In this document: positions 62,301-64,000 of the stretch, one piece after another
Position numbering within the stretch: the first letter of the stretch is position 1
Layout: each line of letters starts with the position of its first letter
Origin: Penelope pileata
Taxonomy: Eukaryota; Chordata; Aves; Galliformes; Cracidae
Assembly (NCBI GenBank): GCA_013396635.1
Contig: WBMW01005037.1
Span: 1,578,665 to 1,642,664 of the forward strand
Length of the DNA stretch: 64,000 bases
Reading direction: 5' to 3'
Translations under genes and position numbers: made by a program
The notes under the pieces: generated by a model
The model's database searches: none
Seen by the model: only the letters and a program-made list of their open reading frames with translations
Told to the model about the DNA's origin: nothing

Positions 62301-63839
62301 GGAGCTCACATCCATATGGAATTTCTCAACAGCCCCCTAGGGCTGGGAGGACACTAGAGGGTCAGGGCTGGGTGGAAAATACCAGCAAAAGTCCTGGGAA
62401 TTTGTCACTTGGAAGTGAGGCTGGAGAATTCCTTCTCCGCAGGGTGAGCGGAGGATGGGGAGAAGCAGGGATGGGAGCAGGGGGAGATGTGGGGCTGCTG
62501 ACCCCGAGTCACTCACGCTGGCAGCCGGGTCCATAGTGGCCTGGAGCACACTGGTCACAGTGTGTCCCCTGGAAGTTGGGTTTGCACACGCACATCCCCA
62601 CCCGAGGGTCCTTGCGGCACGCGTTGCCTTCTGTCCCACCGGCGTAGCAGTCACAGTCTGGAGTGGAAACACACAACAAGAAACAGCACAGGGAAAGGAC
62701 AGAGGATGAGATCGGCTTCCAGTTGATCTCTGTCACTTGGCAGAGGTCCCAGAAGGACAGGGAAGGGGTTGCAATGCAAGGCGACAGCTCACAGGTTTGT
62801 CCCCTAGTAACCTTCCCATCAGATGCAAATGTTGTAACCAAAGCCTGCTCAGCCGAGCAGCATGGCTGGCCCATGGGATCACAGGGTGGCTGGGAAAGCT
62901 CAGCATCACACAGCTGGGCAAGGTGCTGGCCTGGGAGGAGGTTAATGCATAGGGCAGATAAATGCTGACTGCAAAGCCCATGCAGGGCTGATTTGGTGCA
63001 GCACTGCCCACAAGCTGTACACAAATAACCACAGATTTTAGCTAATGAGGGTGAGGCTTGGGCTCTTTCTCTGGTCACTCCATGCTGAGCCCTTCTCCCT
63101 ATTAGCACTCTCAGTCAGCCCAGCAAGAGCATGGGTGGGGGCCTGGGGAGGGAAGATCAAAAATCATCCAACAACCAGAGGAAGGAGGAGGCAGGGAAGT
63201 GAGAAGGGAAGTGAGAAACTCCAGCTCCGGAAATAAAAACCTGCCTGGAAGATACAGAATTTAAAATATCAGAAGGAAGGAAAAGGTTATCTGGAGAACA
63301 CTAGGGAGCATGAGACAGGGCAGGACTCGGTGGGAAAAGAGGAAAAAAAAGGACAAGGGATGAGATGAGCTGAGAGGGATGATCACGAGAGATGAGGGGG
63401 GTTGGAGGGAGCACGGCTGAGGGCATGGCTGAGAATTCAAAGCAACACAGAAAGCAACATGGAGAGGCCCCTCTGTGATCTTAGGGTATTGCTTACAAAG
63501 CAGTCAGAAGGGACATCCCCACATGGTCTGAGCCCCAGAAGCAAGCACACAATCACACCCAGGGCTAGGGCTTCTCTGTCTATAAAAAGGGGATCATAAT
63601 GCTTTCTTTCCCCTACCCCAAAGCTGCCTCCTCTCAGAACCACTGTGTGTCAGGGCTGTCCCTTACACTGTAGCAGCCCAGTAAGCTGAAGACCTGATCT
63701 TGCATAAGGTGGCACCATAAAACGGTACTAACAGCAAGGTGATGGCCAAAGCAGCAAGGAAATTTGCAGTGCTTACTTATTATCTGTCCTGCAGGGAGCA
63801 CTTGTTCTCCAGTATCGTTATAAGCAAAGGCTGGAACAG
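28058..63839 (-). CDS. LAMA5: LAMA5, laminin subunit alpha-5; partial, 5' exons lie to the right of the window
   Basis: Seventy exons in the window (one alternative), from 63777-63839 down to 28058-28212 (stop TAA at 28058-28060); the block entries list them. Without alternative exon 54011-54140 they total 9,665 bases, exactly 3,220 codons plus stop after a two-base partial codon. Human alpha-5 is about 3,695 residues, so the signal peptide, LN domain and first LE repeats are missing. Order: LE repeats, domain IVb region, LE repeats, L4a, LE repeats, coiled coil, LG1-5. Alpha-5 pairs through its coiled coil with beta and gamma chains to form laminin-511 and -521 of basement membranes, and LG1-3 bind integrins. 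The IVb region and its position identify alpha-5 rather than alpha-1 or alpha-2. One intron has a GC donor. Confidence 0.96.
29468..30182 (-). other. LAMA5: LAMA5 LG4 domain exons
   Basis: Exons 30031-30182, 29733-29919 and 29468-29620. The first carries the end of the basic linker and GAFRFGGSRGS. The second encodes SHFSLEVKLNSSNGLLFYVA and FVFLVDIGGRRLRIRSKDKY, then RRWHT. The third has QLVIDGLRAQGA and PLYIGGVPDGKAK. All match the laminin G fold (LLFY, RWH and YIGG hallmarks). Confidence 0.93.
30031..30443 (-). other. LAMA5: LAMA5 LG3-LG4 linker
   Basis: Exons 30311-30443 and the first half of 30031-30182. After the last LG3 cysteine (NVTMSCPWG) comes a hydrophilic, strongly basic segment: LKKDRRKPK, then VSSRPSSKDRRHDQARLC. 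In some other laminin alpha chains this linker is cut by proteases to release LG4-5. Whether alpha-5 is processed here is not shown. Confidence 0.85.
30311..31270 (-). other. LAMA5: LAMA5 LG3 domain exons
   Basis: Exons 31130-31270, 30786-30916, 30539-30709 and the first part of 30311-30443. They encode ARSVSVHGYGYLTLALKDV, GTCQVSLQRGQLALNLLETK, HYVAFYSDARGVRLYVDDEL and SNLTGCIGNVFVKR. A Gln/Arg-rich insert (PSQRQRRQQDTR) sits between the last two beta segments. LG1-3 together form the integrin-binding cloverleaf in laminins. Confidence 0.93.
31478..33083 (-). other. LAMA5: LAMA5 LG2 domain exons
   Basis: Exons 32921-33083, 32310-32441, 31939-32090 and 31478-31610. They encode STGDPWLTDGSYFDGTGYAE, SYNGILFFLENQ, GQFLCLAIRDGKLVLYYDF, LERLTIFMVEQENSLENAV with YYLGGVPPTVLPPS, and RGCMKGLKALGKYVDLKRMN. 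The intron after the first exon starts with GC (32919-32920 on the + strand), required to keep the frame. Confidence 0.93.
33202..34526 (-). other. LAMA5: LAMA5 LG1 domain exons
   Basis: Exons 34350-34526, 33931-34067, 33465-33618 and 33202-33335. They encode VKVPMKFNGSSGVQVRMPSN, ATGDYLGIVLKDRKVQWVYK, LLNLDPHNVIFYVGGYPSSF and RGCLELDTLNEEVVSLYNFQ. Phases run 0-0, 0-2, 2-0 and 0-2. Confidence 0.94.
37014..37907 (-). other. LAMA5 coiled-coil intron
   Basis: 0.9 kb between exons joined by a split Leu codon (T|TG). No other feature recognised. Confidence 0.75.
38079..39392 (-). other. two LAMA5 coiled-coil introns around exon 38592-38703
   Basis: Introns 38079-38591 and 38704-39392. No repeats or extra exons recognised. 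Confidence 0.75.
39811..42771 (-). other. LAMA5: LAMA5 LE repeats between L4a and the coiled coil
   Basis: Exons 42658-42771, 42257-42384, 41983-42063, 41342-41556, 40700-40800, 40232-40412 and 39811-39954, about 321 residues. Each laminin-type EGF repeat has eight cysteines, with hallmarks such as CAPGYYRDTKG, CQHNTEGDHCEQC, CKPGYAGPNCERC, CDSLTGACTGC, CFCKAGVTGQHCDRC and CAPGYWGFSERGC. The exons do not coincide one-to-one with repeats here. Confidence 0.93.
43051..44091 (-). other. LAMA5: LAMA5 laminin IV type A (L4a) domain
   Basis: Exons 43930-44091, 43691-43792, 43524-43607 and 43051-43281, about 193 residues. They encode FIDMNGWLLLSSDRQEVP, WVAPSSYLGDRVSSYGGHL, RGDVFIPMESRPDV, GNQMSIMFLEGSYPSPGEVH and SREELMMVLANLEQLQIRAL, ending FCPANYQGDSCQ, where the interrupted LE repeat resumes. 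An RGD tripeptide is encoded at 43733-43741. The equivalent site in mammalian alpha-5 domain IVa is reported to bind beta-1 and alpha-V beta-3 integrins. Confidence 0.94.
44414..46017 (-). other. LAMA5: LAMA5 LE repeats between IVb and L4a
   Basis: Exons 45806-46017, 45395-45599, 45046-45190 and 44414-44554, about 234 residues. The first still carries the end of the IVb region (SRFCRDSAISLSLFYNNGA) before LE sequence begins (PCQCHEAGARGSQCEPFGGQ). Others give CDEVTGQCICPP, GCHPLIGCEDCNCS, CKPNIIGRQCDLCAPGYY and VEGPRCDQCRLGTFSLDASN. Confidence 0.94.
44555..45045 (-). other. LAMA5 intron between LE exons
   Basis: About 0.5 kb with nothing recognised. Other LAMA5 introns over 300 bases that I read without finding a feature: 46389-46944, 47416-47780, 47983-48487, 48586-49067, 49177-49703, 49865-50527, 50682-51278, 56759-57418, 57525-57900, 57954-58462 and 61028-61623. 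Confidence 0.65.
51630..54010 (-). other. LAMA5 intron downstream of exon B
   Basis: At 2.4 kb this is the largest LAMA5 intron in the window. It includes a short A run near 53175. No further exon-like or RNA feature recognised. Confidence 0.7.
54011..54140 (-). CDS. LAMA5: LAMA5 IVb alternative exon B (candidate mutually exclusive exon)
   Basis: 130 bases, open throughout, entering in phase 0 and leaving after one base (G), the same phases as exon A. It encodes NKIRVTVDVKEAELYLFHVI, LRYINSGGATVYGKITAYQP and RRR; the split codon G|GT then gives Gly before TEQT. Acceptor: pyrimidine-rich with CTTTTTGCAG. Donor: GTAAGG. Its sequence is related to exon A (K-V-T-V/L-x-V, L-R-Y, G-x-A-x-V-x-G). 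Following exon A directly, it would create TAA at the junction. No human counterpart is known to me. Splicing is inferred from sequence only. Confidence 0.75.
54229..54257. repeat. CCTG tetranucleotide repeat
   Basis: CCTGCCTACCTGCCTGCCTG and on, in the short intron between the two alternative LAMA5 exons. Confidence 0.85.
54302..54356. repeat. 15-base minisatellite in the intron between exons A and B
   Basis: About 3.7 copies of a CTGGGATGGGCACAC-like unit (starts at 54302, 54317, 54332, 54347). The same 287-base intron also has a CTGC-type repeat at 54229-54257. Confidence 0.8.
54428..54566 (-). CDS. LAMA5: LAMA5 IVb alternative exon A (reference-like form)
   Basis: 139 bases, entering in phase 0 and leaving after one base (T). 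It encodes PKVVVTLNVTSPDLFRLVFR, a second strand (YVSRGSASVEGRVSVVEEG) and KFNVCGN. The split codon T|GT then gives Cys, producing CGNC-TEQT, which matches human alpha-5 (CANCT). Acceptor: CCCACCAG after a long pyrimidine tract. Donor: GTAAGT. It carries one sequon here (NVT) and another across the junction (NCT). Confidence 0.92.
54567..56250 (-). other. LAMA5 intron upstream of exon A
   Basis: 1.7 kb, AT-richer than the flanks. Open frames such as 55194-55439 have no splice context or family match. Confidence 0.7.
59092..60892 (-). other. LAMA5 intron
   Basis: 1.8 kb between two LE exons, with a run of A at about 59730-59746. The flanking exons join in phase (split Pro codon), so no coding exon is missing. 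No other feature recognised. Confidence 0.75.
62658..63776 (-). other. LAMA5 intron
   Basis: 1.1 kb with purine-rich low-complexity sequence near 63170-63380. The flanking exons join through an Asn codon (A|AC). No other feature recognised. Confidence 0.75.
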
Positions 63840-64000
63840 CTGCACAGAGAAAGAGATGTTGCACAGGTCACCACACACACACAAATCCTGACAGGTATCT
63901 GTGGGTTGAGGGTCCCAAAACAGAACGGGCTGAATAACAATGTGGAACACGTAACAAAGTGCAGATATCCCACTAACCAAAACTCAGTTAAAGCCATTCT
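63840..64000 (-). other. LAMA5 intron running off the window
   Basis: Sequence upstream of the first visible LAMA5 exon. The LN domain and first LE exons must lie further right. Confidence 0.8.

Larger units (their letters stand above)
56659..63839 (-). other. LAMA5: LAMA5 N-terminal LE repeats visible in the window
   Basis: Exons 63777-63839, 62517-62657, 62028-62165, 61624-61758, 60893-61027, 58954-59091, 58748-58800, 58463-58562, 57901-57953, 57419-57524, 56659-56758, about 387 residues. The first (VPAFAYNDTGEQVLPAGQII) is the non-cysteine insert seen in alpha-5 before an LE repeat. The five exons 62517-62657 to 58954-59091 each encode one LE repeat and all have phase 1-1. Examples are CVCKPNFQGTHCDQCAPGHY and CLCRTGFEGHSCDQCAPGYF. 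The later exons split repeats. Confidence 0.94.

Noticed and set aside
1..64000. tRNA, snoRNA, CRISPR or operon-like features
   Set aside because: I saw no cloverleaf with A/B boxes, no convincing C/D or H/ACA box sets, and no regular repeat-spacer arrays. The window is ordinary vertebrate intron-exon sequence.

Overview
This is a vertebrate nuclear segment, almost certainly avian and probably a galliform. All coding sequence is split into short exons with canonical splice sites, there are no prokaryotic features, and a CR1-type LINE fragment typical of birds lies in an intron. Three protein genes were assembled exon by exon by matching splice sites, reading phase and remembered vertebrate family sequences. 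They are OSBPL2 (+ strand, 12 exons, 5' end outside the window), ADRM1 (+ strand, all coding exons present) and LAMA5 (- strand, 3' 70 exons including one alternative, 5' end outside the window). The neighbourhood matches what I recall of human 20q13.33. The exon sets pass an arithmetic check: OSBPL2 gives 468 visible residues plus stop, ADRM1 405 residues plus stop, and LAMA5 3,220 visible residues plus stop, with every junction in phase.

Layout. 1-15822: OSBPL2 coding exons in large AT-rich introns, with the CR1 copy at about 9926-10318. 15823 to about 19013: long OSBPL2 3' UTR. About 19014-19838: CpG-rich ADRM1 promoter and first-exon region, broken by three single-n gap marks and scrambled, so the start of the ADRM1 coding exon appears twice. 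19839-26230: ADRM1. About 26231-28057: the two convergent 3' ends of ADRM1 and LAMA5. 28058-63839 (read right to left): LAMA5, in protein order LE repeats, the domain IVb region, LE repeats, L4a domain, LE repeats, laminin coiled coil, and LG1-LG5.

The genes are unrelated in function. OSBPL2 is a lipid-transfer protein, ADRM1 (Rpn13) a ubiquitin receptor of the proteasome, and LAMA5 a secreted basement-membrane chain. They share only location.

The most interesting signal is in the LAMA5 domain IVb region. Two neighbouring, related exons (54428-54566 and 54011-54140) have the same phases (0 in, 1 out) and good splice sites. Splicing both together makes a TAA codon at the junction, and skipping both shifts the frame. 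They therefore look like a mutually exclusive exon pair giving two forms of laminin alpha-5. They form the first exon of the first of three tandem three-exon modules that appear to build this region. Also notable are two GC-AG introns, two NAGNAG acceptors, a conserved RGD site and the scrambled ADRM1 promoter assembly.
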